Below are positions 35,511-44,106 of a stretch of DNA of 64,000 nt, piece by piece (the stretch's first letter is position 1; the number at the start of each line of letters is the position of its first letter). The notes beneath the pieces were generated by a model that searched no databases, had not been told where the DNA came from, and was given only the letters and a program-made list of their open reading frames with translations. Position numbers and translations under genes: made by a program. This DNA comes from Reyranella sp. CPCC 100927 (lineage in GTDB: Bacteria; Pseudomonadota; Alphaproteobacteria; Reyranellales; Reyranellaceae), in assembly GCF_007859315.1 (NCBI RefSeq), contig NZ_VOHA01000011.1:1-64000 (forward strand). Direction: 5' to 3'.

Positions 35511-36728
35511 ATGCACCGCTCGGCCGCGTTGCTTGCGACGGTCCTCTTCCTCGCCGCCTGGGCGGCATCCGCCGCGCCGCAAGAGGAGCAATACGGCAGG
35601 GATGAGGGCTATCCCGTCGGCGATCGGGCAACCGCTTTCCAGCAGCGATATCTGGTGGGCACGTTCAGCAACACCGAGAAGCTGGCGCCGTTCCACACGG
35701 TTGCGGCGCCACCGCACGCATCCCCGCTGCTTAGCACCGATGCGATGTTCGATATCACCTACACCCACGGCGACAAGCGCAAAACGATCGAGGACTACCT
35801 CGCCACCAATCCGGTCACCGGCCTGTTGATCCTGCGCGACACCCGGATCGCGTTCGAGCGCTACCAGTATGATCGCACGGCAGCGCACAGGTTCTACTCC
35901 GCCTCGATGGCGAAGACCGTGACTGCCCTGCTGATTGGGATCGCGTTGCGCAACGGCAAGATCCGGTCGGTCGACGATACCGCCGAAACCTACGTACCTG
36001 ACTTGCGTGGTTCCGCCTACGGCGCCACGCCGTTGCGCGCCCTGCTGCAGATGTCGTCGGGCATACGGTACGTCGAGCAGTACAACGGCGCCGATGACCA
36101 GGCGCGATTATGGCGTGCGATGTTCGCCCAGGATGGCCCCACCGTTCTCGATGTCCTGAAATCTTTCAGCGACCGGCCCTGGCCGCCCGGCACGCACTTC
36201 AACTATGCCGGCGCCGATACGATGGTACTGGGACTTGCCCTCCGCGCCGCCACGGGCCAGCCCCTGGCGACCTACTTGTCAGAGAAAATCTGGCAGCCGA
36301 TGAGCGCCGGGGCGAACGCCTCCTGGCTGATCGACCGCTCCGGACAAGAGCTGAGCTCGTGCTGCCTCAACGTCACGCTGCGCGACTACGGGCGGCTCGC
36401 GCTGCTGATGGCAAACGATGGCCACGCGAACGGAATGCAGATCGTCCCGGCCGACTGGATACGCGACATGACCACGGTGCCCGACGATCGCGCGCATCTG
36501 AAGCCGTACGTCGCGACGCGATCCTATGGTTATGGCTACCAGACATGGATCCTGCCGGGCGCCGAGCGGCAGTTCGCGCTTCTGGGCGTGCACGGCCAGG
36601 CGATCTATGTGCATCCCCGGCTGAAGCTTGCGATGGTGAACACGGCCGTTCGTCCACGGCCCGTCGACCCGGGTATTTTCGAAACATCGGCCCTGTGGCG
36701 CGCCGTCGCCGCCGCCGCCGAGAAATAG
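35511..36728 (+). CDS. Serine hydrolase, class C beta-lactamase family
   Basis: 405 residues. Signal peptide MHRSAALLATVLFLAAWAAS. The active-site SMAK tetrad is near residues 132-135 (YSASMAKTVTALL), and a Tyr motif FNYAGAD near 230 replaces the usual YxN with YAG. A final HGQ segment stands where KTG would be. These changes favour an esterase or peptidase-like role over true AmpC activity. AAGGAAGAAAG precedes the ATG at 35511; an upstream in-frame start lacks a signal peptide. Periplasmic; monocistronic. Confidence 0.85.
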   Translation: MHRSAALLATVLFLAAWAASAAPQEEQYGRDEGYPVGDRATAFQQRYLVGTFSNTEKLAPFHTVAAPPHASPLLSTDAMFDITYTHGDKRKTIEDYLATNPVTGLLILRDTRIAFERYQYDRTAAHRFYSASMAKTVTALLIGIALRNGKIRSVDDTAETYVPDLRGSAYGATPLRALLQMSSGIRYVEQYNGADDQARLWRAMFAQDGPTVLDVLKSFSDRPWPPGTHFNYAGADTMVLGLALRAATGQPLATYLSEKIWQPMSAGANASWLIDRSGQELSSCCLNVTLRDYGRLALLMANDGHANGMQIVPADWIRDMTTVPDDRAHLKPYVATRSYGYGYQTWILPGAERQFALLGVHGQAIYVHPRLKLAMVNTAVRPRPVDPGIFETSALWRAVAAAAEK

Positions 36729-36894
36729 GTCTGCCTTCTTTACAACGGTCGACACCAAGGACAATCCGTCCCTGCCCCGCACGCGGGAACGATCGAGAGA
36801 ACGCGATCGAACCGCAACGGGATGAATGGCGTGCTGGTCCGAGGCTGACTAAGGCTGGCCTCGCCCCAGCGAGGGCTGTAGGATAAGCGATTAC

Positions 36895-37240
36895 GCTCGC
36901 CAGTATCGGCCAATTGGCGCCTATGATCGACGCCGCAATCACCAGCACAAGCAGAAGCCGGCTCAGATATTCGCCGACAGCGGTGCCCGCTCGGAGGACA
37001 ACATCCAGCTTAAGGAGGATCGCGAGATCGAGGCCTACATCTCGACCGACCCGCCAGAAGCATGGGCAGGCTGCCGGCGACGGGGCCCCTTGAGAACCCC
37101 GATCGCATGCGCAGGCAGACCGTCGAACCTGCTCCGGCCGGATCTAACACACGCGAGGCTTTCGCAGGTTCCTCGCGCGGGGTTGAACAAATCGCTGCCA
37201 AGCGGTCAGTGCTGCCAGTTCCAGTTGGGTGCCCTCGAAC
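36895..37240 (+). pseudogene. Transposase remnant (IS1182-like C-terminal fragment)
   Basis: The 536-base gap between the hydrolase and PPK2 contains decayed transposase sequence. In one frame IFADSGARSEDNIQLKEDRE resembles the ADSGYxSExNL block; then RMRRQTVEP in a second frame matches the RRxxTVEPVFG block; the first frame resumes with THARLSQVPRAGLNK, like KHARGFRxFLLRGLxKV. At least two frameshifts and loss of the N-terminal half make it non-functional. No terminal inverted repeats were found. Identification rests on motif memory, so family is tentative. Confidence 0.55.
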
Positions 37241-37264
37241 AAAGGCCTATGGGAGGAGTGCACA

Positions 37265-38203
37265 ATGGGCAAGAAGAACAGGGAGACTGAGGCCGCGCCG
37301 AATGACGGCGAAGTGCGCGAGAATGTGGTCGAGGGTGTCGAGCGGGAGGCAGCATGGCAGCTCGACCATGACGACTCCGACAAAAAGAAGAAGAAGAAAA
37401 AGGACAAGAAGAAGAAAAATTCGGACCAGGACCGCAAGCCCTACAAATACACCGATGAGCTGGTGAAGCTGCAGTTCGAATTGATCAAGCTGCAGGATTG
37501 GGTGCAGAACGAAGGGCTGAAGGTCGTCGTTATCTTCGAAGGGCGCGATGCCGCCGGCAAAGGCGGTGTCATCAAGCGCATCACCGAAAGTCTCAACCCG
37601 CGCGTATGCCGAATCGTGGCACTCGGCACGCCCACCGAACGCGAGCGCGGTCAGTGGTATTTCCAGCGCTATGTGGCGCAGTTGCCGGCCAAGGGCGAGA
37701 TCGTGCTATTCGACCGCTCCTGGTACAACCGCGCCGGTGTCGAGCGTGTCATGGGCTTCTGCACCAAGGCCGAATACAAAGAGTTCCTGCGCGCCTGCCC
37801 GTTGTTCGAGGAGATGCTGATCCGATCGGGCATCATCCTTGTCAAATACTGGTTCTCGGTCAGCGACGAGGAGCAGGAGCTGCGCTTCGAGGAGCGCATC
37901 AAAAACCCGATCAAGCGCTGGAAGCTCTCGCCGATGGACCTCAAATCGCGCGAGCACTGGGTCGAATATTCGCGCGCCAAGGACACGATGCAGAAATTCA
38001 CCGACACCGAACTCAGCCCGTGGAACGTGGTCGACGCGAACAACAAGAAGAAGGCGCGTCTCAATTGCATCAGCCACCTGCTGTCGATGATCCCGTACAA
38101 GGAAGTCCAGCCGCCGAAGATCAAGCTTGCGCCACGCCAGAAGGACGACGGTTACGTACGGCCGCCCAAATCCGGCCAGCGCTGGGTGCCGGAAATCTAC
38201 TGA
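37265..38203 (+). CDS. ppk2: Polyphosphate kinase 2 (PPK2 family)
   Basis: 312 residues, start at ATG 37265 after GGGAGGAG. The P-loop kinase core shows Walker A FEGRDAAGKGG, lid FDRSWYNRAGVERVMGFC and the PPK2-typical KYWFSVSDEEQ and RFEERIKNP. It transfers phosphate between polyphosphate and nucleoside diphosphates (class I, ADP/GDP to ATP/GTP). The N-terminus carries an unusual Lys-rich stretch (about 40-55, twelve Lys in a block broken by one Asp). Together with the upstream phytase-like secreted protein it adds to a phosphate theme, though they are 6 kb apart. Confidence 0.95.
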   Translation: MGKKNRETEAAPNDGEVRENVVEGVEREAAWQLDHDDSDKKKKKKKDKKKKNSDQDRKPYKYTDELVKLQFELIKLQDWVQNEGLKVVVIFEGRDAAGKGGVIKRITESLNPRVCRIVALGTPTERERGQWYFQRYVAQLPAKGEIVLFDRSWYNRAGVERVMGFCTKAEYKEFLRACPLFEEMLIRSGIILVKYWFSVSDEEQELRFEERIKNPIKRWKLSPMDLKSREHWVEYSRAKDTMQKFTDTELSPWNVVDANNKKKARLNCISHLLSMIPYKEVQPPKIKLAPRQKDDGYVRPPKSGQRWVPEIY

Positions 38204-38229
38204 AACGTCGGAGCACCACGGGACGGACG

Positions 38230-38250
38230 CGGCGGGCCTAAGGCCCGCCG
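38230..38250. terminator. GC-rich hairpin after ppk2
   Basis: Perfect 9-base stem CGGCGGGCC/GGCCCGCCG with a TAA loop, 27 bases after the ppk2 stop. No U-tract follows, so it may be a 3' stabilising hairpin or a weak terminator. Confidence 0.4.
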
Positions 38251-38454
38251 CCAACGCGAACACCGGGCCGCCCTGCACAGGGAACGCCAGGGATAAGCAC
38301 CCCGGCAGGCCGGACGCGGGCCGACGAGCCGCTACGCGGATCGCAACGGCCGACCACGCTGCCCCCAATCCAACTTGTGGCTCCTCCTACAAACGATCGT
38401 TTGTGGCCGCGCGGTCTCTTGGACATGGTTCGGCCGGTCAACGGAGGGCAGCGT

Positions 38455-39345
38455 ATGATTTCGAGGCGATGGGTGACGGCCGGCATCGGTGCGGGCGTTG
38501 CGGGCGGGTTGATGATCCGCAGCGGAACGGCGCCGGCGGCGGATGGCTGGCCGGTGGTTGTCGGCGATGCGTGCCGGCGTATCGAGGCCAAGGTGGGCGG
38601 CCGCCTGGGCGTTGCGGTGATGGACACGACGAGCGGAACGCGCGCCAGCCACCGCGGCGGTGAGCGATTTCCGATCCTGAGCACGTTCAAGGCGCTGGCC
38701 TGTGGCGCCGTGCTGAAGCGGGTTGACGATGGCAAGGAAACCCTGGGGCGCCGCATCCAGTACTCGGCGGGCGACCTCGTTCCCCATTCACCGACGACGA
38801 AAGCGCACGTGGCCGACGGCATGACGCTTGCAGACCTGTGCACGGCAACGATGACGTTGAGCGACAACACCGCCGGCAACCTCATCCTTCAGGCGCTTGA
38901 AGGACCCGAGGGCCTGACCCGGTTCGTGCGCGGGCTGGATGACAAGATCACCCGCCTCGATCGGTGGGAAGTCGCCTTGAACGAGGCCGCGACAGGCGAC
39001 CCGCGGGACACGACAACGCCCGACAGCATGGCCGAGAACCTGCGCAAGCTCGTCCTTGGCGACACGCTGTCCGCTTCATCCAGAAACCAGCTGACCGCCT
39101 GGCTGGTGGCGAACAAGACCGGCGACGCGCGGCTGCGGGCGGGCCTGCCCAAGACCTGGCGCGTCGGCGACCGAACGGGCACGGGCGACAACGGCGCAAC
39201 CAACGACGTTGCCGTCGCGTGGCCTCCCGGGCGCGGCCCGATCATCATCTGCGTCTACCTGACTGAAACCAGGGCGGCGCTCGACGATCGGAACGCGGCG
39301 ATCGCCGCGATCGGATGGACCGTCGCCTCGGCGCTGGCGGCTTGA
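38455..39345 (+). CDS. bla: Class A beta-lactamase, RTG subgroup (CARB/PSE-like active site)
   Basis: 296 residues, start at ATG 38455 after GGAGGG. Twin-arginine signal (SRRWVTAGIGAG). Catalytic motifs are all present: STFK at 76-79 (Ser70 in standard numbering), SDN at 136-138, the omega-loop RWEVALNEA with Glu166 equivalent at 172, and RTG at 240-242 in place of KTG. Arg at position 234 is the mark of carbenicillinase-type enzymes. It should hydrolyse penicillins in the periplasm. No ampR-type regulator or mobile element adjoins, so it is likely a resident chromosomal gene. Confidence 0.92.
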   Translation: MISRRWVTAGIGAGVAGGLMIRSGTAPAADGWPVVVGDACRRIEAKVGGRLGVAVMDTTSGTRASHRGGERFPILSTFKALACGAVLKRVDDGKETLGRRIQYSAGDLVPHSPTTKAHVADGMTLADLCTATMTLSDNTAGNLILQALEGPEGLTRFVRGLDDKITRLDRWEVALNEAATGDPRDTTTPDSMAENLRKLVLGDTLSASSRNQLTAWLVANKTGDARLRAGLPKTWRVGDRTGTGDNGATNDVAVAWPPGRGPIIICVYLTETRAALDDRNAAIAAIGWTVASALAA

Positions 39346-39513
39346 CGGCGCGGCGCTCGTGTCAGCCGGCGCATGGGCATCGGAGAAGCGCGCATGAATG
39401 CCCCGCGTTCACCGGATCGAACCCTGTAGCCCGGAGGCTATCGCCGCAGGCTCCTCCGCGGGATCGTCGAACGCCGACGACACTCGGATCTTCGGGTTGG
39501 GATCCGGAATATA

Positions 39514-39538
39514 ATTGCGAATGACTCGCATTTGCAAT
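39514..39538. promoter_or_regulatory. Fur-like palindrome upstream of ferredoxin-NADP reductase
   Basis: ATTGCGAAT-N7-ATTTGCAAT: arms of nine bases differing at one position, in an AT-rich island 66 bases before the reductase start. It resembles proteobacterial Fur boxes of the GCGAATGAxTCGCAT type. The palindrome is visible; assignment to Fur rather than another iron regulator is inference. Confidence 0.5.
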
Positions 39539-39604
39539 ATATGCCGATGCCTGTCGGCGGTCCGTCCCGCCGCCGGCGGCTGCGCCGAACCTGCGGAGGT
39601 GATT

Positions 39605-40375
39605 GTGAGTGCGTTGAGAAACGAGTCCGTCTTGTCCGTACATCATTGGACCGACGAGTTGTTCAGCTTCCGCACGACGCGCGACAAGGGTTTCCGCTTC
39701 GCCAGCGGCCAGTTCACCATGATCGGACTCAAGATCGACGGCAGGCCGCTGTTGCGCGCCTACTCGATCGCCAGCGCCCACTACGACGAGGCGCTGGAGT
39801 TCTTCTCGATCAAGGTTGCCGACGGCAAGCTCACGTCGAAGCTCAAGGATCTCACGCCGGGCGATTCGGTGCTCGTCGGCAGCAAGGCAACCGGCACCCT
39901 GCTGCTCGACAGCCTGACGCCGGGCCGCAACCTCTACCTGCTGGGCACCGGCACGGGCCTCGCACCCTTCCTCTCGCTGGTGCGCGACCCCGACGTCTAC
40001 GAACGCTACGAGAAGGTGATCCTGGTCCATGGCTGCCGCCACGTGCGCGATCTTGCCTATCGGTCCCGGATCGCCGACGAGTTGCCGGCCGACGAGATCC
40101 TGGGCGACCTGGTGCGCGACAAGCTCATCTACTATCCGACGGTGACCCGCGAGCCGTTCCGATATCGCGGGCGCATCTCGCATCTGCTCGAGAACGGCAC
40201 GCTGGCACGCGATGTCGGCCTGCCGCCGCTCAACCGCGAGGCCGACCGCTTCATGCTGTGCGGCAGCGCGCAGATGCTGGCCGACCTGCGCGCGATCCTG
40301 GAAGATGCCGGCCTCGCCGAAGGCAGCACGACAACTCCCGGTGAATTCGTGGTCGAGAAAGCCTTCGTCGGCTAG
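39605..40375 (+). CDS. fpr: Ferredoxin-NADP reductase
   Basis: 256 residues from the GTG at 39605, which has GGAGG 6 bases upstream and gives the usual Fpr N-terminus (VSAL...ESVLSVHHWTDELFSF). FAD-binding motif RAYSIAS near residue 53 and NADP-binding GTGTGLAPFLSLV near 113; the C-terminal EKAFVG is typical of the bacterial subgroup. It exchanges electrons between NADPH and ferredoxin/flavodoxin, supporting Fe-S repair and oxidative-stress defence. A Fur-like site lies upstream. Monocistronic. Confidence 0.92.
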   Translation: MSALRNESVLSVHHWTDELFSFRTTRDKGFRFASGQFTMIGLKIDGRPLLRAYSIASAHYDEALEFFSIKVADGKLTSKLKDLTPGDSVLVGSKATGTLLLDSLTPGRNLYLLGTGTGLAPFLSLVRDPDVYERYEKVILVHGCRHVRDLAYRSRIADELPADEILGDLVRDKLIYYPTVTREPFRYRGRISHLLENGTLARDVGLPPLNREADRFMLCGSAQMLADLRAILEDAGLAEGSTTTPGEFVVEKAFVG

Positions 40376-40517
40376 GCCGGGCTACAGCGAGGACAGTAAC
40401 CTTGCTGTCGCACCGAGCCGCCGGTTGTTGACCGCCATCACGAAAGGAGTAGCCTTCGTCGCGCAGGCCGCGGCGTGATCGCGGGCGCACGGCAAAAGTC
40501 GGGATCGGGTACGTCGC

Positions 40518-41312
40518 ATGGGACTGGACAGCGTACTCAGGGCAATGGCGCCCGGCGCCGGACCGCTGGACTTTCTGTCGCTGCTCGTGGCGGCGACCCT
40601 TGTCCTGGTGGTGACCATCGTCGGCACCGGCCTGTTCCTCGAAGTCATGAACGCCCGCCACCCGGAACTCAAGGTGCAGAGGCACCGGGTCAACAGCCGC
40701 AAGTGGCAGGAGCTGGCCTATGCGCCGGTCTCCGTCCTCACGACATCGCTGTGCTTCACCGCCGGCCTGTTCGCGCAGACCCAGGGCTGGACGCTGGCCC
40801 CGCTGGAGCTGTCGTGGTGGTCCGTGCCCCTGATGTTCGTGATCAACCTGGTGCTCTACGACGCCTGGTTCTATTGGGTGCATCGCCTGCTGCATTGGCG
40901 GCCGATGATGCGCTTCCATCTGGTGCATCACGCCAGCCTGGTGCCGACCTGCTGGTCGAACCACCACGATTCGCTCTTGGACTCGTTCGTCTTCCAGTTC
41001 TACTTCACCCTGATCGTCTTCGTGCTGCCGATCCCCTGGCCGGTCCTCGTGGCGTACAAGATCTTCGACGAGATCATCGGCATGGTTGGCCATTCCGGCT
41101 ACGAGCATTTCGCCTCGCCCCTGGCGCGCACGCCGTGGCCGCTGTCCAGCACGGTGTTCCACGACCAGCACCACAGCCATTTCCGCTACAACTACGCCCA
41201 GACCTTCTCGTCCTGGGACCGCTGGATGGGCACGCTCTATCCCGGCTACGACGCCGCCGTGGCCGACTTCGAGCCCGAAGCGGTCAAGCGCCGGACCGCG
41301 AGCGCGGACTAG
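40518..41312 (+). CDS. Sterol desaturase / fatty acid hydroxylase family protein
   Basis: 264 residues, integral membrane diiron protein with four or more spans. The eight-His cluster is present: HRLLH, HLVHH, and HDQHHSHF with FxYNYAQ following. Family members hydroxylate or desaturate lipids, sterols or carotenoids at the inner membrane. No lipid-pathway gene is adjacent, so the substrate is unknown. It follows fpr by 142 bases; Fpr could supply electrons through ferredoxin, but that is speculative. Confidence 0.9.
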   Translation: MGLDSVLRAMAPGAGPLDFLSLLVAATLVLVVTIVGTGLFLEVMNARHPELKVQRHRVNSRKWQELAYAPVSVLTTSLCFTAGLFAQTQGWTLAPLELSWWSVPLMFVINLVLYDAWFYWVHRLLHWRPMMRFHLVHHASLVPTCWSNHHDSLLDSFVFQFYFTLIVFVLPIPWPVLVAYKIFDEIIGMVGHSGYEHFASPLARTPWPLSSTVFHDQHHSHFRYNYAQTFSSWDRWMGTLYPGYDAAVADFEPEAVKRRTASAD

Positions 41313-41396
41313 GTAGTGAACCTATTGACGTGGGACGACGCGTTGGCGAAGCGGTCCGTTCTTTCCACTCCGATTGCGTTCCGATAGCATAATCTG

Positions 41397-41693
41397 ATGG
41401 ACGTTCTGGACTGGTTGGCCCGCTGGTATGAGGCCCAGTGCGATGGAGAATGGGAGCACGGCTTCGGCCCCTCGATCAGCACCATCGATAACCCGGGCTG
41501 GTCGTTGAAAATCGACCTCGCAGGAACGGACTGTGACGGCCAGACGCTTGATCGGATCGACCACAATTATGGGCACGAAACCGACTGGTGGACATGTTGG
41601 ACGGAGGACAACGTGTTTCACGGCGTTGGTGGCCCCCTCCACCTTCGGTCGCTTCTCGAGACGTTCCGAGATTGGGCGACCAACACCCGCTAG
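41397..41693 (+). CDS. Imm53 family immunity protein (orphan)
   Basis: 98 residues. The sequence matches the Imm53 pattern: N-terminal LARWYEAQCDGEWEHGFG, then TIDNPGWSLKIDLAGT, a central ETDWWTCW and C-terminal LRSLLETFRDW. Immunity proteins of this class neutralise polymorphic toxins by direct binding. No toxin, Rhs or WXG gene is next to it, so it is an orphan, perhaps protecting against a kin toxin. No clear ribosome site. The stop codon lies inside a perfect 21-base tandem duplication. Confidence 0.8.
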   Translation: MDVLDWLARWYEAQCDGEWEHGFGPSISTIDNPGWSLKIDLAGTDCDGQTLDRIDHNYGHETDWWTCWTEDNVFHGVGGPLHLRSLLETFRDWATNTR

Positions 41694-41725
41694 AGCGGTT
41701 CATCCACCCGCTAGAGCGGTTCATC
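41684..41725. repeat. Perfect 21-base tandem duplication over the Imm53 stop codon
   Basis: Bases 41684-41704 and 41705-41725 are identical and directly adjacent (unit begins CACCCGCTAGAGCGG). The first copy holds the last codons and TAG stop of the Imm53 gene. The unit also contains the CTAGAGC end of the longer palindrome starting at 41711. Confidence 0.95.
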
Positions 41726-41922
41726 GTGTGATGGAATCGCCATTGCCGTCGTCCTGAGCGCAGCGAAGGACCTTGCGGTGGATCGCTCAAAGAGCGTCGG
41801 CGCTGGTGATCATCAGCGCCGACAGCGGCTATACCAACACCGCAGGATCCTTCGCTGCGCTCAGGATGACAGCGGCGGCCGACCAGGCCTCTCTGCTCCT
41901 ATCAAAACGTGAAGCGCTCTAG
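41711..41922. repeat. Composite element: CTAGAGC...GCTCTAG palindrome with nested family A repeat
   Basis: The outer ends CTAGAGCGGTTCA (41711) and TGAAGCGCTCTAG (ending 41922) are inverted, as in a common alphaproteobacterial intergenic repeat. Inside, at 41745-41874, sits a family A element (GTCCTGAGCGCAGCGAAGGA and its complement GGATCCTTCGCTGCGCTCAGGA). This looks like one repeat inserted into another. No gene lies between 41694 and 42166. Confidence 0.75.
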
Positions 41923-42023
41923 CTGCGAAGCGACTGTGGCTACGTGCTTAGATGAGTCTACGGCCTAGTCTGGATTGTAGGTCCCCGTTGCCCTGACAGA
42001 ACGCGATCCATCGGATCGCGACT

Positions 42024-42103
42024 TGTCATCCCGAACGCCGCGAGGGATCTTCGTGACGGGCCTGCACGCCGCCAAAGATTCCTCGCTTCGCTCGGAATGA
42101 CAG
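42024..42103. repeat. Interspersed palindrome, family A
   Basis: Arms TGTCATCCCGAACGCCGCGA and TCGCTTCGCTCGGAATGACA, imperfect complements, bracket about 40 bases. Third family A sequence in the window's right half, adjoining the DUF899 gene 3' end. Confidence 0.75.
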
Positions 42104-42166
42104 CCGGCTTCGCTCGGACCGACAGCCGGCGGTCACGAAATCGGCAGATCGGCCGGCTGCCGCAGG

Positions 42167-42844
42167 TCAACTCGCGTTGCGCGGCGTCCGGTCGTGCCAG
42201 ATCCACCAGTCGTAGGGGTCGGTCTGGGGATAGCCGTCGGGCGAGTCCTCCCACTTCTCCTGGCGCCCCAGCGCGGTGATGTCGAGGTAGGCCCAGGTGC
42301 CGCCCATCGCCTCGTCGCCGCGGCCGTTGATGAAGTAGGTGCGGAACACGCGATCGCCGTCGCGGATGAAGGCGTTGGTGCCGTGCCACTCGTCGACCCC
42401 GAAGTCCTTGTCGAAGTCGTCGGCGGTCGTGAACCAGGGGATCTTCTCCCATCCCATGCTCGACTTGAGGCGGGCGATGTTCTGCTGCGGGGCGCGCGAC
42501 ACGAAGACGAGCGTCGTGTCACGGGCGTTCAGATGGGCGGGATGGGCGACCTGGTCGGCGACCATGGAACAGCCGACGCAGGCATAATCGGGATAGCGGC
42601 CCACACCGGGTTCGTAGAAGGCACGGTAGACAATCAGCTGACGGCGGCCCTCGAACAGGTCGAGGAGGCTCACCGTGCCGTCGGGCCCCTGGAACGCATA
42701 TGTCTTCTCCACGGCCAGCCACGGCATGCGCCGTCGCGCGGCAGCGAGCGCATCACGGGCGCGGGTCACTTCCTTTTCCTGCACGCGCAGCTGCTGGCGA
42801 GCGGCCTCCCATGTCGGCGCCGAGACGATCGGGGGTGTCTTCAT
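42167..42844 (-). CDS. DUF899 thioredoxin-like family protein
   Basis: 225 residues, start at ATG 42844 after GGAGGACG. The thioredoxin-like fold carries CVGCSM (about residue 90) and conserved runs LLDLFEGRRQLIVYRAF, LNARDTTLVFVSRAP and DEWHGTNAFIRDGDRVFRTY, diagnostic of DUF899. These predicted dithiol-disulphide oxidoreductases lack a known role. It is encoded divergently from an AraC regulator that may control it. Confidence 0.88.
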   Translation of the reverse strand: MKTPPIVSAPTWEAARQQLRVQEKEVTRARDALAAARRRMPWLAVEKTYAFQGPDGTVSLLDLFEGRRQLIVYRAFYEPGVGRYPDYACVGCSMVADQVAHPAHLNARDTTLVFVSRAPQQNIARLKSSMGWEKIPWFTTADDFDKDFGVDEWHGTNAFIRDGDRVFRTYFINGRGDEAMGGTWAYLDITALGRQEKWEDSPDGYPQTDPYDWWIWHDRTPRNAS

Positions 42845-42907
42845 GGAAACGTCCTCCTTTGTCCGCTCAGGTCCCAACGCGTCCATGCTCGCCCCGGTTT
42901 CCGCACC

Positions 42908-43093
42908 TCACCATCGGTTGAACACGCTTTGCGCGTGGCGCGCCCTGGGTCCGGCCGCACCGGCCAGCGCCGCAGCCTCGAGCATCGAAAACGCGTGAAA
43001 TTCAGCGGCTTGCGGTCCAAATTCATCTTCGCGCATCATCCGATCGACCGACGCGCCGGCCGGAACGATCGGGTAGTTGTCGTCACGCGGCAT
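42908..43093 (-). CDS. Possible small hypothetical protein upstream of DUF899
   Basis: An open frame of 61 codons (MPRDDNYPIVPAG...VFNRW) lies 63 bases upstream of the DUF899 gene on the same strand. The composition is protein-like, but there is no good ribosome site and I recognise no family. It may be a leader or spurious. Confidence 0.3.
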   Translation of the reverse strand: MPRDDNYPIVPAGASVDRMMREDEFGPQAAEFHAFSMLEAAALAGAAGPRARHAQSVFNRW

Positions 43094-43110
43094 CACGAGG
43101 TGAGCGCGAC

Positions 43111-44106
43111 ATGAGCCCTTCGCCCCCTATTGCGCCCGACGCCGGCGACTGCACCGTCGTCCGGTTCTCTTCCGAGGACTATGCGCCGCATGAGCGCCTT
43201 GCCGCCTGTCGCGAGATCTACGGCCGCACGCTGTCCAAGCGGGAGATCGAGCCCTGCTCGGCCGAGCCGTTTCGCACCGAGGCCACCCTGTGGCGCATGC
43301 CAGGGCTGGGGGTTGCGAAGGCCCGCCGGTCGGCGGCGGCCTATCGTCTGCCGCGGGAGTTCGTCGACAGCGACGATGTTTTCGTGACCGTCGGATTGAC
43401 CTCCCGCTACGAGGTGCATCAGTTCGGCCGCGGGCTCGATCTGAAACCTGGCGAGGCGAGCCTCATGACAGCGGCGGCGCCGGCATGCCTGAAGGTGCCG
43501 GCGTTCGGCCGATACATCAACGTGCGGGCGCCGCGGCACATCCTGTCGTCGTTCGTCACCGATCTGGACGCCGCCTATGGCCGGCCCATCCCCGCCGACG
43601 ATCCGGCGCTGCGGCTCCTGATCCACTACATCGGTCTGCTCGAGGAGACGGAAGGTCTCGCCGCGCCTGATCTGCGGCGGCAAGCCGTAACCCACGTGCA
43701 TGACCTCATGGCGCTGGCCATCGGCGCGACGCGCGAGGCCGCCGAGCTTGCCAAGCGCCGGGGTGGGCAGGCGGCGCTGCTGCGCGCGATCAAGCAGGAC
43801 ATCGAAGACGGGCTTGACCGGCCCGACCTGTCCGTGGCGACCATCGCCGCGCGGCATGGGGTCAGGCCACGGTGGGTCCAGCGCCTGTTCGAACGCGAGG
43901 GCACGACCTTCACGGAGTATGTTCTGGCGCAACGTCTTGCGCGCGCGCACCGCCTGCTGCGGAGTCCGCGCTATGCGCGTCTGAAGATCAGCGCCATCGC
44001 GCTCGATACCGGGTTCGGGGATCTGTCCTACTTCAACCGCGCGTTTCGCCGGCGCTATGGCGTGACGCCCTCCGACCTGCGCGCCGCGGCGACCGCTGCT
44101 GACTGA
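43111..44106 (+). CDS. AraC family transcriptional regulator
   Basis: 331 residues. N-terminal AraC-binding-like domain (about 15-185) and a C-terminal double helix-turn-helix from about 225: LSVATIAARHGVRPRWVQRL, then KISAIALDTGFGDLSYFNRAFRRRYG with the signature GFxDLSYFxRxFRRxxGxTP. It probably activates the divergent DUF899 gene, 266 bases apart. Effector unknown. Confidence 0.93.
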   Translation: MSPSPPIAPDAGDCTVVRFSSEDYAPHERLAACREIYGRTLSKREIEPCSAEPFRTEATLWRMPGLGVAKARRSAAAYRLPREFVDSDDVFVTVGLTSRYEVHQFGRGLDLKPGEASLMTAAAPACLKVPAFGRYINVRAPRHILSSFVTDLDAAYGRPIPADDPALRLLIHYIGLLEETEGLAAPDLRRQAVTHVHDLMALAIGATREAAELAKRRGGQAALLRAIKQDIEDGLDRPDLSVATIAARHGVRPRWVQRLFEREGTTFTEYVLAQRLARAHRLLRSPRYARLKISAIALDTGFGDLSYFNRAFRRRYGVTPSDLRAAATAAD

